From Bordetella parapertussis (GTDB taxonomy: Bacteria; Pseudomonadota; Gammaproteobacteria; Burkholderiales; Burkholderiaceae): a stretch of DNA of 13,191 bases. Shown piece by piece: positions 6,296-13,052 of this stretch. Location: positions 1 through 13,191 of the forward strand of contig CAMDLJ010000035.1 in the NCBI GenBank assembly GCA_945901665.1, given 5' to 3'. The notes below the pieces were generated by a model that saw only the letters and a program-made list of their open reading frames with translations, ran no database searches and had not been told where the DNA came from. Both the position numbers and the translations under genes were made by a program. The stretch's first letter is position 1, and each line of letters starts with the position of its first letter.

Positions 6296-7307
6296 GGCTG
6301 TCCAAGGGTTTATCGGGCACCGGCACGGCTTGCAGAATTTGCGCAATGATGGCCTCAGGGGTCTGCCCCTCGGACAAAGCCTCGTAGGACAACACCAAGC
6401 GGTGACGCAGCACATCTGGCACCAGGTCCAGCACATCTTGCGGCAAGGCATAGCTGCGACCGCGCAAAAACGCCAGGGCACGGGCCCCTTCAATCAAGGC
6501 AATGGTGGCGCGGGGACTGGCCCCAAAGGTGATGAATCGCGACCAATCGGCCAAACCAAAACGCTCCGGGTGGCGCGTGGCCGACACCAACTTGACCGCA
6601 AACTGGATCAGGCTGGGGTCCACATAGCCTTGGCGACAGGTTTTTTGCAACTGGGCGATTTGATCGGTGCTGGTCACAGCGGCCACCTCAATGGCCTGAC
6701 CGATCACCCGTTGCACGATGACAAATTCCTCATCCTCCTGGGGGTAGCCGACCAACACCTTCATCATGAAGCGGTCCACCTGGGCCTCGGGCAATGGGTA
6801 AGTGCCCTCGGTTTCAATCGGGTTTTGGGTCGCCATCACCAAAAACGGTGTGGGCACTTTGTGGGTTTCGCCAGCAATGGTGACTTGGCGCTCCTGCATG
6901 ACTTCCAGCAAAGCGCTTTGCACCTTGGCTGGCGCGCGGTTGATTTCATCGGCCAGCAACAAGTTGGCAAACACCGGGCCCAAAACGGTGCTGAACTCGC
7001 TGGTTTTTTGGCTGTACATGCGCGTGCCCACCAAGTCGGCAGGCAGCAAATCGGGGGTGAACTGGATGCGCTTGAAACTGCCCCGAATGGTCTTGGCCAG
7101 GGTGTTGACGGTGAGCGTTTTGGCCAAACCGGGCACGCCCTCAATGAGCAAATGACCCTGGGCCAGGATGGCCACCAGCATCCGCTCCAAAAAATGGTCT
7201 TGACCAACCACCACCCGCTTGACTTCGTACAACACCCGCTCCATCAGGGCAGCGTTGTCGAGGTTGGGATCGGCACTGGCGCTTCGGTTCCATTCGCTGG
7301 GATTCAT
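6270..7307 (-). CDS. MoxR-family AAA+ ATPase
   Basis: This 345-residue cytoplasmic AAA+ ATPase has Walker A GVPGLAKT (57-64), the family block 'RIQFTPDLLPADLVGT' (~80-95), Walker B LLLADE (116-121) followed by INRAP, sensor 1 in 'MATQNPIETEGTYPLPEAQ', an arginine in 'VDRFMMK', and sensor 2 'GASPRA'. MoxR proteins act with VWA partners as chaperones for cofactor insertion or complex assembly. Known cases are methanol dehydrogenase and, as CoxD, the CuSMo site of CO dehydrogenase. The ATG at 7307 has GGAGAA nine bases upstream; an in-frame TTG at 7328 overlaps the protease gene and was not used. It begins 17 bases after the protease stop and overlaps the DUF58 gene, so it is the second gene of the operon. 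Confidence 0.95.
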   Translation of the reverse strand: MNPSEWNRSASADPNLDNAALMERVLYEVKRVVVGQDHFLERMLVAILAQGHLLIEGVPGLAKTLTVNTLAKTIRGSFKRIQFTPDLLPADLVGTRMYSQKTSEFSTVLGPVFANLLLADEINRAPAKVQSALLEVMQERQVTIAGETHKVPTPFLVMATQNPIETEGTYPLPEAQVDRFMMKVLVGYPQEDEEFVIVQRVIGQAIEVAAVTSTDQIAQLQKTCRQGYVDPSLIQFAVKLVSATRHPERFGLADWSRFITFGASPRATIALIEGARALAFLRGRSYALPQDVLDLVPDVLRHRLVLSYEALSEGQTPEAIIAQILQAVPVPDKPLDSHVRTAPTA

Positions 7308-7324
7308 GTCGGTTGTTCTCCGTG

Positions 7325-8224
7325 TCAAAAAGGGGGAATGCCCACAGCGCTGCCCGCACTTTCCATGGTGGCGGCAAAGCCAATGCCAATGAAGGTGCGC
7401 GCCGAGGTCGGGTTCAAGATGGCGGTCACGATGCCCACCACCTCGCCCGAGAGGTTGACCAGGGGCCCGCCCGAATTGCCGGGATTGGCGGCCGCATCAA
7501 ACTGAATCAAACCTTTCATGGGCATTTTGCCCTCGGGCTGAAATGAGCGGTTCAGGCCCGAGACCACACCGGCCGATACCGATGGGCCAATGCCAAATGG
7601 GAATCCCACCGCCACCACCTCGTCACCGGGCAGCAGATTGCTGCTCGAGCCCATGGTGGCGGGCTGCAAATCGTCGGGGATTTTTTGCGGTTTGATCACC
7701 GCCAAGTCGTTTTCGGGCATGGTCGATATCACCATGGCCGGTGACTCCAGGCCATCGAAAAAAGTCACCTCCAAGCGCTCGGCGTTGGAGATGACATGAA
7801 AGTTGGTCAGGATGGTGCCGTCCTCAACGATCACCACCCCCGTGCCCACACCCAACTCCTTTTCGCCGGCCTTGGGGTTTTGGGGGTCGGTGCCAAAGGC
7901 GCGCACCCGGACCACCGATGGCCACACCAATCCCGCCGCTTTGGCCGTGCGCGAGGGCAAGTCTTGGGTGGCCAAAGTGTGCAACACCGCTGCATCGATG
8001 TCTTTTTGGGTCAATACCTGGCGGGGCGTGCCGAAACGCTCGCTGGCCCACCACATGGCCCCGCCAATGGCCAAACCGATGAGCAACATGGCCCAGCGCT
8101 CATGGCGCACAAACCCGTTTTTCCAGCGCGATGTGCGGGGCGCGGGCGCGGGGGCCACTGGCTCGCCCGGGCTGGGCGTGCGCGCCGGTGACGGCTGGCT
8201 GGCGTAAACAGTGGCGCGTTTCAT
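7325..8224 (-). CDS. Membrane-anchored HtrA-like serine protease (S1C) without PDZ domain
   Basis: This 299-residue protein has a Pro/Ala-rich basic N-terminal tail (~1-44), one transmembrane segment (~45-60), a linker helix, then a chymotrypsin-fold protease domain (~100-290). The catalytic triad is intact: His143 in 'TNFHVI', Asp173 in 'ENDLAVIK', Ser251 in 'NPGNSGGPL'. The chain ends right after the protease domain at 'GIPPF', so it lacks the PDZ domains of DegP/DegS. The basic N-terminus suggests the protease domain is periplasmic, where it would cut misfolded or regulatory proteins. The ATG at 8222-8224 was chosen over a TTG at 8272, which would run into the divergent gene. No clear Shine-Dalgarno is seen. 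As the first gene of the run ending in the VWA gene, it probably belongs to the same pathway as MoxR. Confidence 0.92.
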   Translation of the reverse strand: MKRATVYASQPSPARTPSPGEPVAPAPAPRTSRWKNGFVRHERWAMLLIGLAIGGAMWWASERFGTPRQVLTQKDIDAAVLHTLATQDLPSRTAKAAGLVWPSVVRVRAFGTDPQNPKAGEKELGVGTGVVIVEDGTILTNFHVISNAERLEVTFFDGLESPAMVISTMPENDLAVIKPQKIPDDLQPATMGSSSNLLPGDEVVAVGFPFGIGPSVSAGVVSGLNRSFQPEGKMPMKGLIQFDAAANPGNSGGPLVNLSGEVVGIVTAILNPTSARTFIGIGFAATMESAGSAVGIPPF

Positions 8225-8288
8225 GTCTAAACCATAGCACAGCCAGGGGTGATAAAGTGTCCCTGACCCCAACCGACTCCAGACACCG
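8225..8288. promoter_or_regulatory. 64-bp divergent promoter region between protease and second VWA gene
   Basis: Both flanking operons must start here. On the plus strand GATAAA (8251-8256) is a possible -10 with a poor -35 at 8228-8233. On the minus strand TATGGT (8236-8231) is a possible -10 lying only six bases before the protease ATG, which would give a leaderless or nearly leaderless message. The two candidates are close enough that shared control is likely. None matches the consensus well. Confidence 0.3.
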
Positions 8289-9365
8289 ATGCAATTTGTT
8301 TGGCCTCAAGCCCTGTGGGCGCTCTTGCTAGCGCCTTTGTTGTTGGCTTTTTACCTCTGGCTGCTGCGGCGCAAGCAGCGCAGCGCCTTGGCTTACCCCA
8401 GCCTGGCGCTGGTGCGCACCGCCATGGGCCCGCGCAAACTCTGGCGTCGCCATGTGCCCCCAGCCTTGCTGGGTTTGGCCTTGATCAGTGCGGTGGTGGG
8501 CATGGCCCGTCCGGTGGCCAGCGTGGTCTTGCCTGCCGATTACATGACCTTGGTGCTGGCCATCGATGTCTCGCGCAGCATGCTGGCCGAGGACGTGGAG
8601 CCCAACCGCATCAAAGCCGCCCAGGCGGCGGTGAAAGATTTCATCCGAGAGTTGCCGCCCAACATCCGGGTGGGTGTGGTGTCCTTTGCTGGTGCGGCGC
8701 AACTGGTGCAAGGCATCACCGACCAGCGCGAGGAATTGGTCGCCTCCATTGACCGCTTTCAATTGCAGCGCGGAACAGCCACCGGCAGCGGCTTGCTGAT
8801 GGCCTTGTCCACCTTGCTGCCCAACGCGGGCATCGATTTGGAGGCAGCTATTTATGGTCAGGGTTTTGGCGGCTATGGCAGCTATGGGAACTCCGCCAGC
8901 CCAGCACCGGTATCTCCACCCAAAGCCAAACCCAGCTTCACCCCAGTGCCAGCGGGCTCCTACTCGGCGGGAGCGATTGTGTTGCTCTCCGATGGGCGCC
9001 GCACCACGGGTCCCGACCCCCTCGAGGCGGCTAAGCAGGCAGCGCAACGCGGGGTGCGCGTCTACACCGTTGCCTTTGGCACGCCCAATGGTTTTATTCC
9101 AGGCTTTGAAGGCTCGTCTTTTTATGCCAAGGTGGACGAAGAAACCTTGCAAGCGATCGCCAAAGCCACCGAGGGGGAGTTTTTCCGTGCGGGCAATTCC
9201 AACGATTTGAAACTCATATACGAGCATTTATCGACCAAATTTGCACTGGAGCGTCGCGACACTGAAATATCCGCCCTGTGGGCCGCGCTGTCTTTGGTGT
9301 TGTTGCTCTGCGCCGGTGGCTTGTCCCTGGCATGGTTTCGCCGCCAGCCCTGGGGCCAAGCCTGA
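8289..9365 (+). CDS. Second BatA/BatB-like VWA-domain membrane protein, paralog of the 4026-5141 gene
   Basis: At 358 residues it has hydrophobic helices at ~5-26 and ~57-72, a VWA domain from ~85 to ~305, and a C-terminal helix near 328-348 ending in basic residues. The MIDAS is present: DVSRS at 93-97, then 'SFAGAA' (Gly/Ala where the Thr ligand is often found), and Asp in 'LLSDGRR'. The basic loop after the first helix ('RRKQRSALAYPSLALVR') is the standard BatA-type N-terminus, placing the VWA domain in the periplasm. Between VWA strands there is a Gly/Tyr then Pro/Ser-rich insert (~195-228) absent from the paralog. Blocks shared with the paralog include 'AAQAAV..FI', 'LQRG.A.GSG' and 'GVRVYTV'. 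It is transcribed away from the MoxR operon and ends 22 bases from soxZ. The ATG at 8289 has no strong ribosome site. Confidence 0.9.
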   Translation: MQFVWPQALWALLLAPLLLAFYLWLLRRKQRSALAYPSLALVRTAMGPRKLWRRHVPPALLGLALISAVVGMARPVASVVLPADYMTLVLAIDVSRSMLAEDVEPNRIKAAQAAVKDFIRELPPNIRVGVVSFAGAAQLVQGITDQREELVASIDRFQLQRGTATGSGLLMALSTLLPNAGIDLEAAIYGQGFGGYGSYGNSASPAPVSPPKAKPSFTPVPAGSYSAGAIVLLSDGRRTTGPDPLEAAKQAAQRGVRVYTVAFGTPNGFIPGFEGSSFYAKVDEETLQAIAKATEGEFFRAGNSNDLKLIYEHLSTKFALERRDTEISALWAALSLVLLLCAGGLSLAWFRRQPWGQA

Positions 9366-9396
9366 ATCGGCTTTGATCCCCCGCCCCTCAGGCGGG
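9366..9396. terminator. GC hairpin between convergent VWA gene and soxZ
   Basis: CCCGCC (9380-9385) pairs with GGCGGG (9391-9396) around a 5-base loop that contains the soxZ stop codon. Neither strand has a T-run afterwards, so it is at best a weak terminator. It is the only structure in the 22-bp convergent gap and may slow both polymerases. Confidence 0.35.
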
Positions 9397-9723
9397 CAAA
9401 ACTTCAACCCAGGCGCTGACTTGGCCTTGGACACCCTGATCATCTTGCCACGCCACACGGATGTCCCCGCTTTGATCGGGCAGGACCCAAAACTGGAGCA
9501 ACGGGTTGGCCGCCACGCCCGAGCCCATGCGGGCGCGAAACACCACACGACCGCCGTATTCCGCGCTCATGCTGTGGATCAAGTTTTTGGCGATCGATGA
9601 GCCAGAAAAGTCATATCGAAACCCCGTCTCCATGGGGTGCTGAATCAACAAACGCACCTCCATCGGCTGGCCGCGGCGCACGGGAGAAGACACTTGGATG
9701 CGGGCCAACATGTCAGGACGCAT
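9388..9723 (-). CDS. soxZ: SoxZ-like sulfur-carrier partner protein
   Basis: This 111-residue protein matches SoxZ in length and pattern: 'RRGQPMEVRLLIQHPMETGFRYD' near residues 16-38 (the HxMETG block is diagnostic), then 'IHSMSAEYGGRVVFRARMGSGVAANPLLQFWVLP', and a beta-rich end. In the Sox pathway SoxZ pairs with SoxY in the periplasm and presents the SoxY cysteine arm that carries sulfur intermediates. SoxZ has no signal of its own and is exported bound to SoxY. The ATG at 9721-9723 overlaps the last codons of soxY by 11 bases, so translation is coupled. No soxA, soxX, soxB, soxC or soxD is in the window. The role here may therefore differ from thiosulfate oxidation. Confidence 0.9.
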   Translation of the reverse strand: MRPDMLARIQVSSPVRRGQPMEVRLLIQHPMETGFRYDFSGSSIAKNLIHSMSAEYGGRVVFRARMGSGVAANPLLQFWVLPDQSGDIRVAWQDDQGVQGQVSAWVEVLPA

Positions 9724-10189
9724 CCATGCAAGCCGATTCGGTCACCTCGACTTCGGCCGTACCGCGCCACCAGCGCCCGTCCGAGGTTTGCACCAAGGCC
9801 ATCACCTCTTGGGATCCGTTCAGGCGCACCCGCGTGGCCACCTCGGCCTTGGCCGACCAGGGGCCCAACTCAAACTCGGCGATCAGCGGACGCGGGTTGC
9901 GGTTGGAGAGCAACACCACGCGCCGCACATGGTTGCGCTCGCTCATGGGGCTGTCCACCCGCACACTCAGGGGCACCGACAAGCCGTTATCGGCCAAGCG
10001 CGGGGTGACCACGCTCACCCGCTCAGGCGTGGGGTTTATACCCCCGGTGAAAGGGCCATACAACTGCGCCCAATCCAGGTTGGCGGGCGGGGCCTGGGCC
10101 CGCGCAGGGGCTGCGGCCCAGCCCACACAGGCCAGCAAGCCGCCCAAGCCTTGGCGGCGAGACCAACTGAGCGACGAGGCCTCAGACAA
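9713..10189 (-). CDS. soxY: SoxY-like periplasmic sulfur-carrier protein with atypical C-terminus
   Basis: This is a 158-residue protein. A Tat-type signal is clear: Arg11-Arg12 in 'SWSRRQGLGG', a hydrophobic stretch, and an Ala-x-Ala site ending near residue 33. The mature part follows the SoxY pattern: 'VSVVTPRLADNGLSVPLSVRV', 'VVLLSNRNPRPLIAEFEL', 'VATRVRLNGSQEVMALVQTSDGRWW'. Classical SoxY ends in a mobile GGCG(G) arm whose Cys binds the sulfur substrate. Here the end is 'VTESACMDAS', with one Cys (Cys154) but no Gly-Gly before it and four residues after it. The start is TTG at 10189, needed to keep the n-region before the twin arginines; it overlaps the iorB stop by 8 bases. The C-terminal codons overlap soxZ. 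The family call is strong, the sulfur-carrying role less so. Confidence 0.82.
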   Translation of the reverse strand: MSEASSLSWSRRQGLGGLLACVGWAAAPARAQAPPANLDWAQLYGPFTGGINPTPERVSVVTPRLADNGLSVPLSVRVDSPMSERNHVRRVVLLSNRNPRPLIAEFELGPWSAKAEVATRVRLNGSQEVMALVQTSDGRWWRGTAEVEVTESACMDAS

Positions 10190-12368
10190 TGCGCAAACCG
10201 TGGTTTTTCAGGGGTAAGCTGCGCACCGGTTTGCCGGTGGCGGCAAAAATCGCATTGAGGATGGCCGGCGCCACCACGCAAATGGTGGGCTCGCCCACCC
10301 CACCCCAAAAGTCAAAGGTGGGGGCAATGACGGTCTCAATGCGCGGCAACTGACGCAAGCGGGCAATCGGGTAGCGATCGAAATTGGTCTCCACCATGCG
10401 CCCATTGGCCACGCTGGACTGGCTTTGCAGGGTGTCAAAGCCATAGGCCACCGAGCCCTCCACTTGGGCGGCGATTTGGTCGGGATTGACCGCATGGCCG
10501 CAATTGGTGGCCAGCACCAAGCGCAGCACCTTCACCTCATCACCCTTGACCGTCACCTCGGCCACAGCAGCGGTGTAACTGGCATAGCCCATGAACTGGG
10601 CGATGCCCCGGTGCACGCCCGCTGGCAAGGGCTTGCCCCAGCCAGCCTTGTCCGCGGCGGCGTTCAGCACAGCCAAGTGTTTGGGGTGCTTTTGCATCAA
10701 GGCACGGCGAAACTCCAGCGGGTCGCGCCCAGCGGCCGCGGCCACCTCTTCCATGAAGCACTCCAGGTACAAACCGTTTTGATTGGTGTTGACGCCGCGC
10801 CATGGGCCCACCGGCACATGGGTGTTGCGCATGGCGTATTCGGTGCGCAGGTTGGCCACGGTATACCCAATTTGCGCATCGTGCGGCTCGGGCCAGTAGC
10901 CTTGGAGTTGGCGTCGGTCTTTGCCGTCTTTGATGTTTTGCGGTGACAAATAAGCGTTGATCGACTGGCCCGACACCCGCAACTGCAAACCCAGCAAATT
11001 GCCCTGCGCGTCCAAACCAGCTTCCAGCTTGCACTGACCGATGGGGCGGAAAAAGTCTTGTCCCATGTCCTCTTCGCGGCTCCAGATCAGCTTGACCGGC
11101 ACACCGGGCATTTGCTTGCCCAGCAACACCGCTTGGCGCACATAGTCTTGTTGACCGCCCCGGCGGCCAAAGCCACCCCCCAAGGTCTGGTTGTAGACCT
11201 CGCATTTCTCCAGCGGCAAGCCACTGGCAGAGGACAAAGCCGCCAAAGAGGCCTCGGCATTTTGGCTGGCCACCCAGACCTCGGCGCGGTAGTCGGTGAC
11301 CAGTGCCGTGCAGTTCATGGGCTCCATGCAAGCGTGCGATACAAACGGCGTGCTGTACACCGCCTCGACCCGCTTGGCGGCGCCCGCAATGGCTTGGGGT
11401 GCATTGCCCACATCCAAATCGGCAAACACATTGTTCGCCGATGTCAGCCCCTCTTTGAGCCGCTCTGCAATGGCGGCGCTGTTTTCTTGGCCATTGCCCT
11501 GCTCGTTCCAGACAATGGGCAAATCCTGCAAAGCGGTTTTGGCGCGCCACCAGTTGTCGGCCACCACGGCCACGGCGTTGTCGTCGACCTTGTACACACC
11601 CAAAATGCCTTTGCGGCCTTTGAGCTTGGCCGCCTCAAAGCTGACCAGCTTGCCCCCAAACACCGGGCTGGCTTGGATGGCGGCATAGACCATGCCGGGC
11701 AAGCGGGTGTCGATGGCGTAGTTTTGCTTGCCCATCACCTTGGGGGCGGTGTCCAAGCGCTTCATGGGCTTGCCCGCAAGTTTCCACTGGCGCGGATCGC
11801 GCAACACCAAAGTTTTGGGATCCGGCGGGGCAATTTGGGCCGCCGCGGTGGCCACTTTGCCGTAGGTGGTTTTGCGCCCCGATGCCGCATGGGTGATGAC
11901 CCCTTTGGCCACGCTGAGTTCAGACACGGCCACACCCCATTGGTTGGCGGCGGCTTGCAGCAACACCGTGCGTGCGGCCGCGCCACCTTGGCGCATGTAC
12001 TCCTGCGAGCCACGCACCCCGCGACTGCCACCCGTGGACATATCGCGCCACACGCGTTTGCGCGCCAGGTTTTGACCGGGCGTGACCATTTGCACCTTGA
12101 CCCGGGACCAATCGCATTCCAACTCTTCGGCCACCAATTGGGCCAGGCCGGTGTGGGTACCCTGCCCCATTTCGGCGCGGGCCACGCGGATGATGCAGCT
12201 TTCATCGGGCTGAACCACCACCCAGGCATTGACTTCGCTGACCTCGCCCGGTTTGGTCTGGGCCCCGGCTGGCCAATGGAACCCCAAGGACAAGCCAGCG
12301 CCAGCGGTGGCGCTGCTGATCACAAAAGCGCGGCGGGACAAACGGGGGTTTGATGTGTGGTGTGTCAT
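10182..12368 (-). CDS. IorB-like molybdopterin-binding subunit of a molybdenum hydroxylase
   Basis: At 728 residues this is the large subunit of the isoquinoline 1-oxidoreductase/aldehyde dehydrogenase branch of the xanthine dehydrogenase family. A Tat signal stands at the N-terminus (Arg12-Arg13 in 'LSRRAFVISS', cleavage near 36), so the enzyme should be periplasmic. Family marks include 'ARAEMGQGTHTGLAQLVAEEL' (~64-84), 'SHACMEPMNCTALV', 'QTLGGGFGRRGGQQDYV', 'VPVGPWRGVNTNQNGLYLE' and 'WGGVGEPT' near the end, whose Glu693 corresponds to the catalytic base. It binds Mo-molybdopterin cytosine dinucleotide in relatives. The ATG at 12368 has AAAGGAG upstream and lies 11 bases after the iorA stop. 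No cytochrome c subunit, often the electron acceptor in relatives, is in the window. The substrate (an aldehyde or N-heterocycle) cannot be told. Confidence 0.92.
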   Translation of the reverse strand: MTHHTSNPRLSRRAFVISSATAGAGLSLGFHWPAGAQTKPGEVSEVNAWVVVQPDESCIIRVARAEMGQGTHTGLAQLVAEELECDWSRVKVQMVTPGQNLARKRVWRDMSTGGSRGVRGSQEYMRQGGAAARTVLLQAAANQWGVAVSELSVAKGVITHAASGRKTTYGKVATAAAQIAPPDPKTLVLRDPRQWKLAGKPMKRLDTAPKVMGKQNYAIDTRLPGMVYAAIQASPVFGGKLVSFEAAKLKGRKGILGVYKVDDNAVAVVADNWWRAKTALQDLPIVWNEQGNGQENSAAIAERLKEGLTSANNVFADLDVGNAPQAIAGAAKRVEAVYSTPFVSHACMEPMNCTALVTDYRAEVWVASQNAEASLAALSSASGLPLEKCEVYNQTLGGGFGRRGGQQDYVRQAVLLGKQMPGVPVKLIWSREEDMGQDFFRPIGQCKLEAGLDAQGNLLGLQLRVSGQSINAYLSPQNIKDGKDRRQLQGYWPEPHDAQIGYTVANLRTEYAMRNTHVPVGPWRGVNTNQNGLYLECFMEEVAAAAGRDPLEFRRALMQKHPKHLAVLNAAADKAGWGKPLPAGVHRGIAQFMGYASYTAAVAEVTVKGDEVKVLRLVLATNCGHAVNPDQIAAQVEGSVAYGFDTLQSQSSVANGRMVETNFDRYPIARLRQLPRIETVIAPTFDFWGGVGEPTICVVAPAILNAIFAATGKPVRSLPLKNHGLRIV

Positions 12369-12379
12369 GGTCGCTCCTT

Positions 12380-12901
12380 TCAGGCCTGGGCCGTTTGCTG
12401 TTCGACCACGTCACCCGCGTCGCTGACCATGTGGATCACCGAGCCCTCGCCTTTGCCGGTTTTGGCAGCCAAGTGGATGGCCGCACGAATGCGCTGGTAG
12501 GTGCCGCAGCGGCAGATGTTGGTCATGGCCTCATCGATATCGGCATCGGTGGGCTTTGGTTTTTTGCGCAGCAACGCGGCCGCGGCCAAGATTTGACCCG
12601 ACTGACAATAGCCGCATTGGGGCACATCCAGCGCCTTCCAAGCCATCTGCACCGGGTGCGTGCCGTCTTTGGACAAACCTTCAATGGTCATCACCTGGCT
12701 GCCGACCGCCGCTGAGACGGGGTAAGAGCAAGACCGCATGGGCTCGCCATTCACATGCACGGTGCAAGCGCCGCATTGGGCAATGCCACAGCCAAATTTG
12801 GTACCCATCATGCCCAACTGGTCGCGAAGCACCCACAACAGCGGCATTTCGGGTTCGACGTCGACTTGGTGGCTTTTGCCATTGATGCTCAGTTTCAACA
12901 T
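12380..12901 (-). CDS. IorA-like 2Fe-2S subunit of the molybdenum hydroxylase
   Basis: This 173-residue small subunit has two [2Fe-2S] domains. The plant-ferredoxin-type cluster uses Cys38, Cys43, Cys46 and Cys58 ('[17 protein letters not shown]...SC'). The helical cluster uses Cys96, Cys99, Cys130 and Cys132 ('QCGYCQSG' and '[15 protein letters not shown]'). This layout carries electrons away from the molybdenum site in xanthine dehydrogenase-type enzymes. It has no export signal and would travel with the Tat-exported IorB partner. The ATG at 12899-12901 was chosen because AAGGA lies upstream and the protein begins 'LKLSINGK', the usual family start; a TTG at 12928 was rejected. About 20 residues at the C-terminus beyond 'HLAAKTGKG' are not conserved in pattern. 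It is the first gene of the iorA-iorB-soxY-soxZ operon. Confidence 0.95.
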   Translation of the reverse strand: MLKLSINGKSHQVDVEPEMPLLWVLRDQLGMMGTKFGCGIAQCGACTVHVNGEPMRSCSYPVSAAVGSQVMTIEGLSKDGTHPVQMAWKALDVPQCGYCQSGQILAAAALLRKKPKPTDADIDEAMTNICRCGTYQRIRAAIHLAAKTGKGEGSVIHMVSDAGDVVEQQTAQA

Positions 12902-13052
12902 GCGAAGGTCCTTGAAGGTCAAAATCAAGCACCTTAGAGGATGACACGCCCCTGGTCAATCCGTGGAATTCCCAAACACCTACCTGCCAGGTATTGATCA
13001 ACAGGATTAAAACCAATCCGTCAGCGATGGCCTATCGGTCAACCAATGCCCA
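12902..13052 (-). promoter_or_regulatory. Promoter region of the iorA operon
   Basis: On the minus strand TTGACC (12959-12954) is followed, 17 bases later, by TAAGGT (12936-12931). This is a fair -35 and a weak -10, which would start transcription near 12924, about 23 bases before the iorA ATG. Upstream lie a 13-base palindrome at 12981-12993 and an 8-base palindrome TTGATCAA at 12994-13001. No coding region is supported in this 151-bp gap. Confidence 0.4.
12981..12993. promoter_or_regulatory. Palindrome TACCTG-C-CAGGTA, candidate activator or repressor site
   Basis: The two 6-base arms are perfectly complementary around a single C. Its centre lies about 63 bases upstream of the transcription start predicted from the TTGACC/TAAGGT pair. 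That is where class I activators usually bind, so it may control the iorA operon. The next 8 bases (TTGATCAA) form a second, adjoining palindrome. The binding protein is unknown. Confidence 0.35.

Noticed and set aside
6296..6493. N-terminal extension of the DUF58 gene to 6493
   Set aside because: The added residues are Cys/Trp/Pro-rich and come from a shifted frame of moxR; the ATG at 6295 gives a normal start.
6075..7505. Plus-strand open frame of about 476 codons
   Set aside because: It is antisense to moxR, the DUF58 gene and the protease gene; no recognisable motif.
8328..9227. Minus-strand open frame of about 299 codons
   Set aside because: Antisense to the second VWA gene, whose MIDAS motifs are intact.
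9597..10258. Plus-strand open frames antisense to soxY
   Set aside because: SoxY has a Tat signal and family pattern and is overlapped with both neighbours; the antisense frames are Arg/Pro/Ser-rich.
10540..11550. Minus-strand open frame of about 336 codons in another frame of iorB
   Set aside because: Fully inside iorB; Arg/Gly/Cys-rich translation typical of a shifted frame.
11058..12353. Plus-strand open frame of about 431 codons
   Set aside because: It is antisense to iorB, which has Tat signal and molybdopterin motifs; the translation is His/Gly/Leu-rich and featureless.
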